In this document: one piece after another, positions 20,609 through 31,659 of the stretch
Layout: every line of letters begins with the position of its first letter
Position numbering within the stretch: the first letter of the stretch is position 1
NCBI GenBank assembly: GCA_037127315.1
Contig: JBBBDQ010000420.1
Coordinates: 4,211,001-4,275,000 of the forward strand
DNA: 64,000 bases
Direction: 5' to 3'
Source: Ascarosepion bandense
Lineage: Eukaryota > Mollusca > Cephalopoda > Sepiida > Sepiidae
Position numbers and translations under genes: made by a program
The notes under the pieces: generated by a model
Database searches by the model: none
What the model was told of the DNA's origin: nothing
The model's input: only the letters and a program-made list of their open reading frames with translations

Positions 20609-20909
20609 ATATATATATATGGTATGATGGATGAATAATCACTATTTTATAATTTTAATTTCGTGCATGCGGGTTCTTTGAATTTATTTTGTCGACTGTA
20701 CAATATAGTTGGGTCAGTTGGGAAGCGTCTGTGAGAAAAAGAACACCACTTTTCATACTGTTCTGCTTGGAATTCGCATAGGAAGCTTCAATAAGAGTGT
20801 TTAATAATTTTTGGATGTCGATTTCAGGAAAATGCAGAGGATTCAGAAAGAGTTGAATGATATATCCAGTTAACGTTATCATGTTTAGAGTCAACGTCAT
20901 GGTGTCATG

Positions 20910-20910
20910 C

Positions 20911-20956
<46 letters not shown>

Positions 20957-21109
20957 TGAATATGTCGGCTCTATCACTGATATTGAGTGCTTTCAAATAG
21001 GTACCACGCATATATTATATATAAATAATATAATATATATAACAAATTGCATATATATATATGTATATATATATTTATATATTGATATTTATAATTATAT
21101 ACATACACT

Positions 21110-21195
<86 letters not shown>
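20910..21195. repeat. (TA)n and (CA)n microsatellite cluster
   Basis: TA blocks lie at 20911-20957 and 21052-21075, then a CA run of about 48 bases and a TA run of about 32 at 21114-21193. Confidence 0.95.
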
Positions 21196-21339
21196 CTAAA
21201 CGATTTATTACGCAACCTATGTTTTTACCATGTCGTGTCCTCAGGCGATTCGCAATAACTGATTTTACCATTTTTTTCAGAACGCTCACGTAACGGGCTT
21301 TTTTGAACGCACAATTTTCAAAATTAGATGAAATTATAA

Positions 21340-21605
21340 CGTTTTCATCCATGGTTGTATGACCATAATAGATCATTTATGGTATGATTGCACTTCATGA
21401 TAATTTTTAATCTTTCATTCAATAATTTATTTTTGTTTGGGAATAACATAATAGCCGACTTTTCTTCCTGGCACAGTCTACATATTTTGCCACCGTTGTA
21501 AGGATTGGCTGTTTTCACCATACTCCACGTTATATCTGTGTTTTTTTCATATTTTAATTTCAGTTTCCACAAGTGGTTAGCCAGTATTTTATAATTTTTC
21601 AATTT
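21340..21605 (-). mobile_element. Penelope-like element, C-terminal fragment
   Basis: The minus strand encodes LANHLWKLKLKYEKN, CRLCQEEKSAIMLFPN and LNERLKIIMKCNH. This matches the end of GIY-YIG-bearing Penelope-like proteins: a TELxxHxWxLK segment, a CxLCxxEK segment, and a final LNxRxE...CRH-like segment. The RT domain is absent. The copy is a short 3' fragment next to microsatellites. Confidence 0.7.
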
Positions 21606-21694
21606 TTATAGTTTGAATATAGACATGTGCTTAAACCATTTGGTCTTAAAAGTACATTTGGTTGATAACAAATGTTTTTTTTACCATTTAAGTC

Positions 21695-21696
<2 letters not shown>

Positions 21697-21754
<58 letters not shown>

Positions 21755-21874
21755 CTTATAAATTATATATTCTTAGAATAAAGTTATATTTTTAGAATAT
21801 TTAATTTTTTACTCTTAAAAAAGCAGTAAAGATTTATCTCTAATGAACATCGAGTAAAATTAAATGTGATGATT

Positions 21875-21928
<54 letters not shown>

Positions 21929-22030
21929 GTATGACAAAAAATAACACACACACACATCTTACTGGCTATCTTAGTTTCGACCACACTGATCTCTTCATTT
22001 TGTCTGGTCCAGCCAGTCACTATTTTACTA

Positions 22031-22075
<45 letters not shown>
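21697..22075. repeat. (TA)n, (CA)n(TA)n and (TA)n microsatellites
   Basis: Runs at 21697-21751, 21876-21928 and 22032-22075 are separated by unassigned AT-rich DNA. Confidence 0.93.
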
Positions 22076-22076
<1 letters not shown>

Positions 22077-22535
22077 TGTTTTTAATTAATGTTTTGATGG
22101 TTGCAATTATTTTCTTCGTTTTTATGCATTTGGATAATTTGCTTCTATTGAAGTTTGAGCAATCTTGCCATTAATATAAATTTGAACATTTATTTTCGAC
22201 ATTTCGCTGTAGAATATTTCTAATCCAAACCAAACAGATGTACTTTCAAATGTTAGTCCTAAAGACTGAAAATCTTATACGAAGGATGAGATGCAAAGCG
22301 CATTTCTTTATTAAAAGCAATAGTGTTTCCAATACTAACGACACGTACGGATTTAAAAATCTAAATACTGCGCCTGAGTTAATGTCGAATGAAGCCTGCC
22401 GCCGATTAACCTAAAGGGTTAATGTTGAATAATGCGCCTTCGATATGAATCCCGAAAGAAAGTTATTGTTTTTTTGTTTTTTTTATCACGGGAGAATCGA
22501 AAATTCTGATTCCTCGTTCGCTCTACTTCGGTAAA
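22076..22535. other. unassigned
   Basis: No gene seen. The 5' part of the LTR-like sequence that follows may begin here, but its start could not be fixed. Confidence 0.4.
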
Positions 22536-22539
22536 CTCC

Positions 22540-23240
22540 GTTAAATTCAGATAATGACCAGAATGGACTTTGTTATTTTAAAAGTTGCATAGAGAATTGA
22601 CAGCCCTGATTATAGAGAAAATGTGAAAAGACTTTAATGAATATTTAATGAATACGTGGAAAAGACTTTAGTGAAAATTTGAAGAGTTCTGTTTACTTTA
22701 ACGAAACTTGGAAAAGACATTTTTATTTAAGGATTGAAAGTTCTGATATTTTTAAACGAACTGTTGTAAACCGCCATTCCGACAACTGTATTATCATTCT
22801 GGCAATTGTATGGTCTGCTCCTGGGACTAAAAAAAATGTTTTTTGTTTTTGTTTTTTTATAAAGACATTCTACGTAACTTTACAGGCGTGTTCGACCTTA
22901 TTCATTTATTTTATTAATTTTTTTTTTTGCGCTGTGTTTATTTTTAACCACAAGTGTACACCAGTGTCCGGACTAGCTTTGGGTGGAAAGTCGCCTACTG
23001 AAATTGCACAAGCGACCTCTGAGATCAATTCATAGCGTGGTCGATGGCACGTTGTTGCAATAGACGTCTTGAAAACCAGCTTTTGTGACGACGTCATCGG
23101 ACGAGATCATCACGACCAGCAACAGCGACCGAACCAACCGTCCAGCCGGGTGGCAGTGTCACAACTAGTGCCGTCCCGACCGTCGACGAGAACGAGCGTC
23201 ACAACAAACGTGCCAGCCCCGGGCGTAACGTGTTACAGTA
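22540..23240 (+). mobile_element. LTR-like sequence related to 13925-15179
   Basis: It shares with the 14.5-15.2 kb LTR, in order, the TTGCATAGAGAATTGACAGC-type segment, the T-rich tract, GGCGTGTTCGACCTTATTC, CCACAAGTGTACACCAGTGTC and the CGTTGTTGCAATAGACGTC segment. It then has GTGTCACA plus ACTAGTGCCGTCCCGACC at about 23157-23180, a diverged primer-site position. G+C rises sharply over the last 200 bases. A 118-codon frame (22679-23035) covers the T-rich tract but is not a recognised protein. Confidence 0.6.
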
Positions 23241-23259
23241 TTATTAAAAGATCACAAAC

Positions 23260-25075
23260 CTGAATTTCACCGAAAATTATCTACTAGAATTATCAACCCA
23301 ACTAAATCAGAGATTGGTAAAGTTGTAAAGTAATATTGGAACGAGTAAACCTCCAAATAAAAAATCAACTTAAACGTATACAGTGGGGTGGTACTTTGGA
23401 AGTAATCGACTGGTTAACGACAAAAATAATTCTACTTTCCTTCAATTTGATATCGTTGATTTTTATCCATCTATATCTAAAAACCTATTCCATCTAGCAC
23501 TGGATTTTCTGAATTTTAGTCAGACATTTCAGAAGAGGAAATTTACATAATTTTGAATTACAGAACGTCAGTCCTTATTCACGATAATGAACAATGGATT
23601 AAAAATTCGACGAATAATTTTGATTTAGCTATGGGAGCATGGATTCTGCAGAATCTTCGGGTTTAATTGGATTGTTTCTTTTGTACAACCTCACTGCATA
23701 TGAAGACATTGATTTCAATAATATATGGTTTTATAGAGATAATGGACTCATGATAGTAAAAAAATATACTATAGGTAATGTTAATAAACTTTAAAAAATG
23801 ATCTATATAGTTCTTAAATCTTTTGGTCTTAGCGTAGTTATTAATGCTAATATAAAACAAGTTGACTTCTTAGTATCAAATAATTTTCAACCTTATATGT
23901 AAAACAATGCTAACCCAATTTATATAAACCCGCCATCTGTTATCAAACATATTCCATCGTCGGTTGAACATCGCAGAAACATACACTTCTGTAGTAAGAA
24001 ATATTTAAAAAATATAAATCTATATACGATAACGTTCTTACGGAAAGTAGTGGGTTTAGATCTTTTGAGATTAGTTTTGTGGAAGAATATAGTTGTTCCA
24101 GAAAGAAAAATAGAAACAGAAAAATCATATAGTATAATCCTTCATTTAATTAGTTAATATTAAACTGGGACATACATTTCTTAAATTAAATTATAATTTT
24201 TTTCCTAAAAATAACCTTCAAAGCAAAATTGAACAAGTTAAGAGGCTCATCCCTTGTTCCCTGTTTAGGATGTGGTTTCCGGCTTTCTCTTTTCCAATCT
24301 TCTCACTTTGTTTTTTTTTTTAATTGGAGTAGATAGATCTGTCTATCGCCCGGTTCACACTCCACCAATCTCTATTGAACAAGTTAAGAGGCTCCTCCCT
24401 TGTTCCCTGTTTAGGATGTGGTTTCCGGCTTTCTCTTTTCCAATCTTCTCACTATTACGTAGCCCCCTGCACATCAGTGGCGTTACCGCCTTGCTCGGGG
24501 TGATACGATTAAAAAAAAAATTTTCATTCGGAACACTCTAAAACTTAGTTATAGTTGTTCTAATAATTTAGAAAAAATAATTAAATTACATAAAAATAAA
24601 ATATTGAAATTATATAACAATAACAACAGTAGTTCTACTTCTCATCTTAATTTGCAGTCATGGAAATCCCGACCAATGCCCTTTTTCTAACAAATGTTTA
24701 ACTAAAACTCTCGCCTATATGTGCTCTATCTCATCAGTAAAAAATACTAAGTTTACTACAGTTTTACTGGTAATACAATGAACCATTTGAAAAAGCGTTT
24801 TCGGAATCACCTGTCATCTTTTACTAATGAGGACAAAAGAAATATGATATTAATTTCTAAATATTTTTGGAAGTTAAAAGAGGATAATAACACACCTAAA
24901 GTTAAATGGAAAATTCTCAAACAAACTAGAATTTCTAGATCTGTGAACGAACCATGTTTCCTTTATCTGCAAGAGAAAATGGAAATTATAAAGTACATGA
25001 GAAGTGACATATTCCTAAATCAATGCCATGAAACTACAGTAAACCGTAAACATATTAAAGAATGAACCTTACAAT
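23260..25075 (+). pseudogene. Penelope-like element (RT + GIY-YIG), broken and interrupted
   Basis: Translated pieces in order are: LSTRIINPTKSEIGK; FDIVDFYPSISKN, the RT motif A with aspartates near 23449; LVGLFLLYNLTAYED-type text; WFYRDNGLMIV, the catalytic motif C position with the second Asp replaced by Asn at 23741-23743; INPPSVIKHIPSSV; SKIFIRNTLKLSYSC, split by an insertion at 24231; and a C-terminal CPFSNKCLTKTLAYMCS with KKRFRNHLSSFTNEDKRN and SKYFWKLKEDNN, resembling a GIY-YIG nuclease. Penelope-like elements combine an RT with such a nuclease. Several stop codons and frame changes show that it is inactive. Copy 2 lies at 63020-63680. Confidence 0.75.
24231..24518 (+). mobile_element. 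short retroposon with LINE-shared 3' tail, inside the Penelope-like element
   Basis: The insertion begins GAACAAGTTAAGAGGCTC and contains the same block of about 80 bases twice (about 24226-24306 and 24376-24456). These are separated by a T run and CTATCGCCCGGTTCACACTC, possibly B-box-like. It ends CGTAGCCCCCTGCACATCAG, GCCTTGCTCGGGGTGA and a poly(A). AAAATT at 24225-24230 is repeated at the far side, consistent with a target duplication. The end segment is the same as the 3' tail of the LINE at 34925 and 48168. Confidence 0.85.
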
Positions 25076-25247
25076 CCTGTCAGTATTACAAAATCTGAGG
25101 TATGAAACTATAGCAATTATAAACATTTTACAGTATAAACCTTACTATTTTGATAATTTACTTATAGATGATCTCATTTCTTAGTTATATTTTAGCTATA
25201 TTTTCTGACAAATTGTAATCTGTTTACTGCCTTAAGTATTTTTATTT

Positions 25248-25552
25248 CGTTGTGGTGCATTGGATATCGGCACGGAACGAGAAATCGGGGAGCCGAGTTC
25301 GAATTCCAGCCGAATTCATTGCATTCACTTACGTGCAAATACCCTTGGGAAAGGTATTAATCCGTCTATTCCTTCCAGTTATGGGTTAAATAGCAGGACA
25401 GATTGGGTTCTATAGCCTTGGTCGGCAACCAGTCTACCGCAGAAAGCAATGGCAACCTACTGCGGGATAATCTTCTGCCCAGTCTGTCATGTCTCTTTCG
25501 AGACATGATCGCCCAAGCGTGTATCACGTATGGCACTTAACTGACTGACTGA
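25248..25552 (+). mobile_element. tRNA-headed SINE (family 1), full length
   Basis: It starts GTTGTGGTGCATTGGATA (A box), has CCGAGTTCGAATTCCAG (B box) and the full conserved body with the perfect stem CATGTCTC/GAGACATG. It ends TGGCACTTAACTGACTGACT. It sits in the 3' flank of the Penelope-like element. Confidence 0.93.
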
Positions 25553-25892
25553 TTTTTATTTCACTCGATAACTACTGTAAATAGTTTTAGCCATGTACTA
25601 GCTTATTTATTTGTTATTATTTATTATTTTTATTTTTTATATTTATTATTATTATTTTATTATTTTTATTATTATTTTGTTATATATTTTAAATATTTTA
25701 TTATTATTATGTTTATAATATATTTCTATTTATTTTATTTTATTTATAATATAATATATTATATTATTTTAATTTAAATTTTAGTATTAATTATAATTTA
25801 ACTTCTTTTAATTTTTATTTTAAAATTTAAAATTTAGATTCAAATTATTTTATTTTTCCAATTTATTATATTATTAGACAGACAGACAGACA
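25553..25892. repeat. AT-rich TTAT/TATT low-complexity tract and (GACA)n
   Basis: Degenerate TTATT units occupy about 25600-25860, followed by five GACA units at 25876-25897. No coding capacity. Confidence 0.85.
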
Positions 25893-25894
25893 GA

Positions 25895-26930
25895 CAGAGA
25901 TATAGAGACAGAAAAAGATATATATAAACACTTTTAACATAGGTATCAACACGACATGGTTACTGGCAGTTTCACGTTTCAATTTTTCACTTTTTCGCCT
26001 TTCAACTTTACTTTAGGAAATATGCTAAACTATTTACAACTTACTCCATAGCATGATTTTCTAAGAGTCGGAGTGAAGGGCGTTTAATGCAATTTGTAAT
26101 AAATCATTACATAAAACCATTTTGTTACAAATGTGAAATGTTTTGGAGACTAAATTAGAATGAGAATGAATAATAAAGTTTATGTAGACATGAAAGCCAC
26201 AAAATGATTCATTTTTCATTGTTATGCCTACTTGAACCGGTAGCTCAAAGCTATCTGTCCCAGTGGTCGGATTTCTTCGTGTGACTGGGGCCATTAATAT
26301 GTAATCTAGTGAATAGTTACGTGTGAATTAAGCTGACCTACAAAGAAGATGTGTTAAATATACTACATTGCCAGTCACTTGCGTGTGTAGTTATAAATGT
26401 AATGAACAAAAGAGCATGATAATCTATGAATAAGTCATTATTATAGACAATGTTTAATTTGGGTTGTGTTATAACATAGCCACATTTTTCTGGGTATTTA
26501 AGATTCTACCGTATTATCCATATTATACATAGATTTGGTTTTTACGAGAGTCGGAAAGGTAGATTCAGCGTTGCATTTGCAAAAGAATCAAAGATGTAGA
26601 AAGATCTTTAGTTTGCAAGAGAGTCGAAAAGATAGGCATATATTTGCTTTGCACAATATTTTAGAAAGGCAGACATTTGTTTGCCTTGTAGAATATTCAG
26701 CACTGAGTTTGCCGTATTTTGGAGGTGTTTTCGCTTCCACACAAGAATGCAGTCGCTGTATTCTTTACCATAACTAAATATTATTCGAATACAAGCAGGT
26801 CTAATTGTAGTTGCTTTTAGTTTCTTCTTTTTTTCTTTTCTTTTTTTTTTTTACAGTAAGGTTCAGCCTGTACGAACCCTGTGAGCTACTCGAGCTAGAG
26901 CTTTACATTAATGGGTATTTTATATGGATA
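25895..26930. other. unassigned
   Basis: A 77-codon minus frame (26061-26294) and an 80-codon plus frame (26535-26777) show no family resemblance. The text AGAATCAAAGATGTAGAAAG and AGAGTCGAAAAGATAGGC near 26580-26640 looks like a weak internal tandem of about 50 bp. Confidence 0.4.
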
Positions 26931-27234
26931 GGATGTGTGTTGTGGCGCAGTGGATATCGGCTTGGAACGAGAAATTAGGAAGTCGAGTTCGTATTCCAGT
27001 TGAATTCATTGTATTCACTTACGCGCAAATACCCTGGGAAAAGGTATTAATCTGTATCGTCCCTCCAGTTATGGGTTAAATAACAGGACAGATTGGGTTC
27101 TTTGGCTTTGGTCAGCAATCAGTCTACAGCAGAAAATAATGGCAACCTACTGCGGGATAATCTGCCCAGTCAGTCATGTTTCGAGAAAGACATGATCGCC
27201 CAAGCATGCATCGCGTACAGCGCAACTGATTGAT
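26931..27234 (+). mobile_element. tRNA-headed SINE (family 1)
   Basis: GTTGTGGCGCAGTGGATA head, body landmarks in order, and a slightly diverged 3' end. It lies directly beside the 3' end of the minus-strand LINE that follows. Confidence 0.88.
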
Positions 27235-27236
27235 AT

Positions 27237-28140
27237 GGATAGAAGGAAAAGAGAACGATGAACTATTGACTTGAACAGGTTAAGATTGTAGTGATCGGGG
27301 AAACATTCTATTGGGAATGGATTACATAAAACAGTGTCGCGCGAGAAGAAGCTGTTCAAGAGAAACTGACTTCTCGCCAATGGAATATGGGGGGAATGCT
27401 GGTGGTTTGCTACTATGTAAGTGGAATGGCGTGTTCTAGCCGTGAAGGTTAGACATTGCTAAACCAAGAAATGTAGTTCGTCATAGTTTGGAAGTAGCAA
27501 TAGAACAGTGAGAAATTCGCCACATCCCGCCTGTGAGAGAGAGATAGAAAATAATTCTTATCCAACAAGTACTCAGAGATGCTTTTAAACTCTTTGTAGT
27601 GCAGCGGATATCGGCTCGGAACAAGAAATCGGGGAGCCGAGTTCGAATTCCAGTTGAATTCTTTGTATTCACTTACGAGCAAATACTCTTGGGAAATGTA
27701 GTAATCCATCTCTTCCCTCCAGTTATGGGTTAAATAACAGGATAGATTGGGTTCAATAGCCTTGGCAGGCAACCAGTCTACTGCAGAAATTAATGGCAAC
27801 CTACTGTGGGAAAATCTTCTGCCCAGCCAGTCATGTCTCTTTCGAGACATGATCGTCCAAGCGTGCATCGCGTATGGCACTTAACTGATTGACTGACTGA
27901 CTGAAAGACTGAAAAGTGGAGAATTTGCAGCTCCTGTCTAAATATGGCAACAGTACTCCATTTTCTGTTTGATCTTATAAAGGTACAGGGTAGCACGAAG
28001 GGTCAGACACTTACGGGAGCAGTACAGGGTGTCGATCAGTTTACCTGTATCTTTACCGATGGGTAAAGTGGTCAGATGTGAGTTTAAGGCCCAATGTACT
28101 CTCAAAGCACGATGGTTCCTCGAGAGGACATCCATTTATT
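27237..28140 (-). pseudogene. CR1/Jockey-like LINE C-terminus, split by a SINE
   Basis: Reading the minus strand from 28140 down: GKLIDTLYCSRKCLTLRATL and YLYKIKQKMEYCCHI, then the SINE at 27592-27912, then LSHRRDVANFSLFYCYF and finally SQFLLNSFFSRDTVLCNPF and FPDHYNLNLFKS. This is the usual order of the C-terminal tail of such LINE proteins (LYKxxxxPxxEYC, SHRRDVxxLxLFY, FFxRxxxLWNSLP, FPDxYNLxxFK). A second scrap of this subfamily lies at 55985-56260. Confidence 0.75.
27592..27912 (+). mobile_element. tRNA-headed SINE (family 1) inserted in a LINE
   Basis: TTGTAGTGCAGCGGATA head, CCGAGTTCGAATTCCAG B box, complete body, and a long tail of ACTG-type units. It interrupts the LINE coding tail, so it is younger than that LINE. 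Confidence 0.92.
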
Positions 28141-28560
28141 GTGACTGGCGATAGTTCTCTTACTGCGGGATGCAGTTTATTGTCAAACCTAGAGCCCGGA
28201 TGTAGCTTATAGTCATACCCAGGTCGCCTCACTTGTAGTGGGTACTCCTCTGAGGTGATGCAGTCGGCATATTCTGAAACCCGAGCCGACAGGGTTGAAT
28301 ATATTTTGTTATGAAATTACCAGCAATACACTTCATGAGCTATAAACTACATTTTAAAAAAATAATCTTTTCTTACTCAGAAAGGAGAAAATTATGTAAA
28401 AAAAACAAGATTTCGGCATTAAATAACCCAGAGAGATTCATATGTCACTAAACAAAACGATCCTTCATTAATGAAATATGCATTAGATTAGATTCTAGTC
28501 AGAATACAAAGTTAGAATTGAGAACAGAGAATTGAATATATCATCAACGTTTTTATAGTC
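28141..28560. other. unassigned
   Basis: No long frame and no recognised repeat, apart from possible upstream LINE sequence near 28141-28310. Confidence 0.4.
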
Positions 28561-28561
28561 A

Positions 28562-28988
28562 TAGTGAATGTTGGACAATATCAACAAAGATGAAGAGAAA
28601 GCTTGAAGCAGCTGAAATGTGGTTCTACAGAAGGATGCTGCGGATATCGTGGACCTAGCATGTGAGCAATGACAAGGTGTTGGAAAGAATGGAAACGAAA
28701 AGGAAATTAATATTGAACATCAGGAAGAGACAACTGAAGTTCCTGGGACATGCAATGAGAAAGAAAGGCTTGGAGAATCTGATACTATTAGGCCAGATAG
28801 AAGGAAAAAGAGACAGAGGAAAACAGCGGATAACATATTTGAAGGGCCTGAGTAGGTGGATGACAGAATGGGGGCTGCGAGACGTTACAGGAGAAAGCGT
28901 GCTAAGAGCCACCAGGGATGGGGAGACGTGGAAGGCCATGATCGCCTACGTCCTGAAAGGACAAAGCACACAGAAGAAGAAGAATTTT
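28562..28988 (+). mobile_element. RTE-like LINE 3' end
   Basis: It encodes KLEAAEMWFYRRMLRISW, interrupted by a stop, then VSNDKVLERMETKRKLIL, KRQLKFLGHAMRKKGLENL and the GESVLRATRDGETWKAMIA tail. It ends at the shared terminus followed by AGAAGAAGAA. 5'-truncated. Confidence 0.92.
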
Positions 28989-28989
28989 C

Positions 28990-29730
28990 AATAAATGTCA
29001 ATTTCTTTTTCCTTTAATTGAAAACGGAGCAGTTGACAAGTAAGCAGTCAGTGAGTTAACTTGTGTAATCCTTACACATACAAGAGAAAAGAACCAATAT
29101 CACCCCTCACAAAAAAAAACTACCTCGTATTTCACATATGGAAAGAGAAAAGTCAAATCGACAAAGTTCGGTTATGTTTATTCCGGTCGATCTGGAAATG
29201 ACAAGTTCCACGTTCCTCGAAACCAAACAGCTCTGGTAACTGTGCCTCATTGTATTCCTACTGCTATTAAGCTCTTTATCTCAAGATGAAATCTAAATGG
29301 ATTCACCTTTTATCCATTTGTACATACACTTCACTCGAAACAGCAACAATGTCTCGCTTTTATCGGCAAAATCACTAACGCTTGACACCAGCAATAACAT
29401 CTATTAATAAAGGCGGGCTTGTTTTTAAAACGCAAGCCTCTGATGTTATTTATTCTATTCGTCTTCTTTTTATGGGCGTATATCAGCGAAAGAAAAGAAA
29501 AACCTTACACCTCATTTAACCATTTCGTGTTCTTGTTCATCCTGTCCAATTTACGGAATGTTATAGTCTTCTCCATTAGCTTAACCTCCTCTCAGATAGA
29601 GAACTGAGAAGAAAAAGCTGCCAGGTTAGTGAGTTTTATTAACTGAAGCTATTTTTTCCAACACCAGCATAACCGAAGTAAGCTGGCGACGAGATCTCAT
29701 CAATTTAAATTTGAGCTGGCTAGATTTTGA
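28990..29730. other. unassigned
   Basis: No recognisable gene. A 62-codon frame at 29419-29607 is hydrophobic but resembles no family. Confidence 0.45.
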
Positions 29731-29731
29731 T

Positions 29732-30010
29732 GGACACGAAAGAAAATTGCTGCTTAACATCAGAAAAAGATTGCTAAATTTTCTATGACATATAGTGAAG
29801 AAGGAGGGCTTGGAGAATTTGATGCTCGCAGGACGGATAGAGGGAAAGATAGACAAGGGAAAGCAATGCACGACATGCCTGATGGATTTGAGCAGATGAA
29901 TGTCGGCGTGGGAGTTGAGCGGATAAAGGGAGAAATTATGTTAAGAGATACAGAGTATGGGGAGATGTGGAGGGCCATGAATGGACACGGCGCATAGAAG
30001 AAGAAGAAGG
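29732..30010 (+). mobile_element. RTE-like LINE 3' end, diverged
   Basis: The minus-shifted pieces RKRLLNFL and KKEGLENLMLAGRIEGKID, and RDTEYGEMWRAMNGHGA, align with the tail of better copies. It ends in the GGCGCATAGAAGAAGAAGAA terminus. Frame shifts are present. Confidence 0.8.
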
Positions 30011-30011
30011 T

Positions 30012-30112
30012 GTAGAGGTAATTTCTATGTTAACAGCTTCTTTTCTCGCACTTCTCAATTGTGGAACTTCCTTCTGGATCCATGCTTTCCAGCCAACTTT
30101 AATCTGCAAAAA
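30012..30112 (+). mobile_element. CR1/Jockey-like LINE scrap, plus strand
   Basis: TTAACAGCTTCTTTTCTCGC and CTTCTCAATTGTGGAACT encode the SFFSRTSxLWN motif in diverged form. It lies directly between an RTE end and an oppositely oriented LINE. Confidence 0.55.
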
Positions 30113-30116
30113 CCTA

Positions 30117-30800
30117 TTTTTTTTTTATAATCATGTCTCCCCAAGCAAGGCATTTTACTGTTGTGCAGGGGGTTTCATAAAAGAAATATTATGAGAAAGA
30201 GTTACAGGTTACAGGGGTTGTCAAGAATAGGGTAAAAGAAGGATGAGAATACTGATGTGAGTGGGATAGACGGAGAAAAGATCATGAGAGAGAGGATGCA
30301 AGTTAATGAGACAGGAAATGACTATTGACTTTACATTTGAATTCTTGAAGATTGTATCTCTCGGGAAAGCAAGTAAGTGGAAGGGAATTCCACAGGCGGG
30401 AAGTGCCAGAAAAGAAACTCCTGGAGTAGAACTTGCATTGACAATTTATTGGTTTCACAGTAAAACTTCTTGTCGCTCGTGTAAATTGATATATAGGGAG
30501 TGCCAGTGAGCTAAGTTCATCGGGGCAGAAGCCGTCAAAATATTTGTAGAAGAGACACAGAAAAGGCACACTGCGTCGGTGAGAAAGTGACTGTATCCGA
30601 GCTGCCAAGATGGGATCGATCACGTTACAGATTCTCCGATGGATTTTGTTAAGGACCGCTAGGTGGGTTAAATAGATAGAGCAGCAGTATTCAATGCACG
30701 GGCAGATGGTAGATTTGTATATGTGCAAAATTGTTTCAGACGGGAAAAACTTCCTGGCCCTGCACAGAGAACTGACCTTCTTAGCAGCGGATTTAGCTAA
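30117..30800 (-). pseudogene. CR1/Jockey-like LINE 3' end with tail
   Basis: On the minus strand: SSLCRARKFFPSETILHIY-type text near 30790-30710, then a 141-codon frame (30728-30303) with STICPCIEYCCSIYL, IHRRICNVIDPILAARIQSL, LSHRRSVPFLCLFYKYFDGF, FFSGTSRLWNSLPLTCFP and YNLQEFKCKVNSHFLSH. The 3' UTR of about 185 bases ends at the CCCCTGCACA...GCCTTGCTTGGGGAGAC tail and a poly(A) (T run at 30117-30127). The RT domain is absent: 5'-truncated. Confidence 0.88.
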
Positions 30801-31300
30801 TACAATATCAATCGCTATCTACTGTCCTCCTGATTACTCTTTTCTTTTTACGCTCATTATTAATGTTTGTTTTCCAAATTCTTCAACACCTTGTAACCCC
30901 ATCTGTCTTGTGGCTTTACTGCTTTGCATAAGGTGATATCGATTAAAAAGAAATGCAGCTTTCCATAATGATAATCGTCAGATTAACCGTTTCTATTCGG
31001 ATAACACTGACCGGACCTTTAGCGATATTAGCGTTTGAAAGATTTAACATTTTTTCGTCTTTTTTTTTTTGTTTTTTTTTTTTTTTCAGGAAATTAGACT
31101 TCCCAGGTTCACTAGGTGTTATCGCTTTTTCTATTATTTATAAGAGTTTCTTCCAAGCCTTTTCTTTGAAGTAGTGTAGAATATCATCTTGATTATATCA
31201 TTACCACTGAACCCCATATCGTAAAAAATTACGGCATAATATTTGTGAGGATTATTAGCTGTTTCCTTCGAGGTTATCTCCCACTGAGGGTGGCAGGAGA
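30801..31300. other. unassigned, T-rich
   Basis: T runs lie at 31057-31086. A weak diverged copy of the LINE 3' tail (about 30840-30960, ending AAGGTGATATCGATTAAAAAG) suggests an old plus-strand LINE or short-retroposon end here. Confidence 0.4.
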
Positions 31301-31302
31301 GA

Positions 31303-31332
31303 ACACACGCACACACACACACACACACACAT

Positions 31333-31362
<30 letters not shown>
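31303..31362. repeat. (CA)n(TA)n microsatellite
   Basis: A CA run with one interruption passes into TATA. Confidence 0.95.
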
Positions 31363-31363
<1 letters not shown>

Positions 31364-31659
31364 AATGCAAATTTGGGCAACAATCTTTCATTTAAATATG
31401 TTTCGTTAGAAACGACCGGCAAGGAGGATTTTATTATTTTTATTATATTTTTCCAGTATTTTTACACGTTTTCTTTTTGCTAGAGAAAAGAAGTTTTGAC
31501 TTTCCAAACGCTTTCATCCACTTCACTGGCCATTTACAAGGATGATACTTTTCCGGTGTTGTTATTATATCCCCATTTTTCTAGTTTTTGCATTTTTTGT
31601 GTTTTTGAAAAGGAGAGTTTACGTGATGTGCGCAGTTGGGCATCGCGTGAGGTTCTGCC

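Noticed and set aside
22679..23035. 118-codon plus frame
   Set aside because: It lies in an LTR-like sequence and its relative at 14765 is not conserved as protein.
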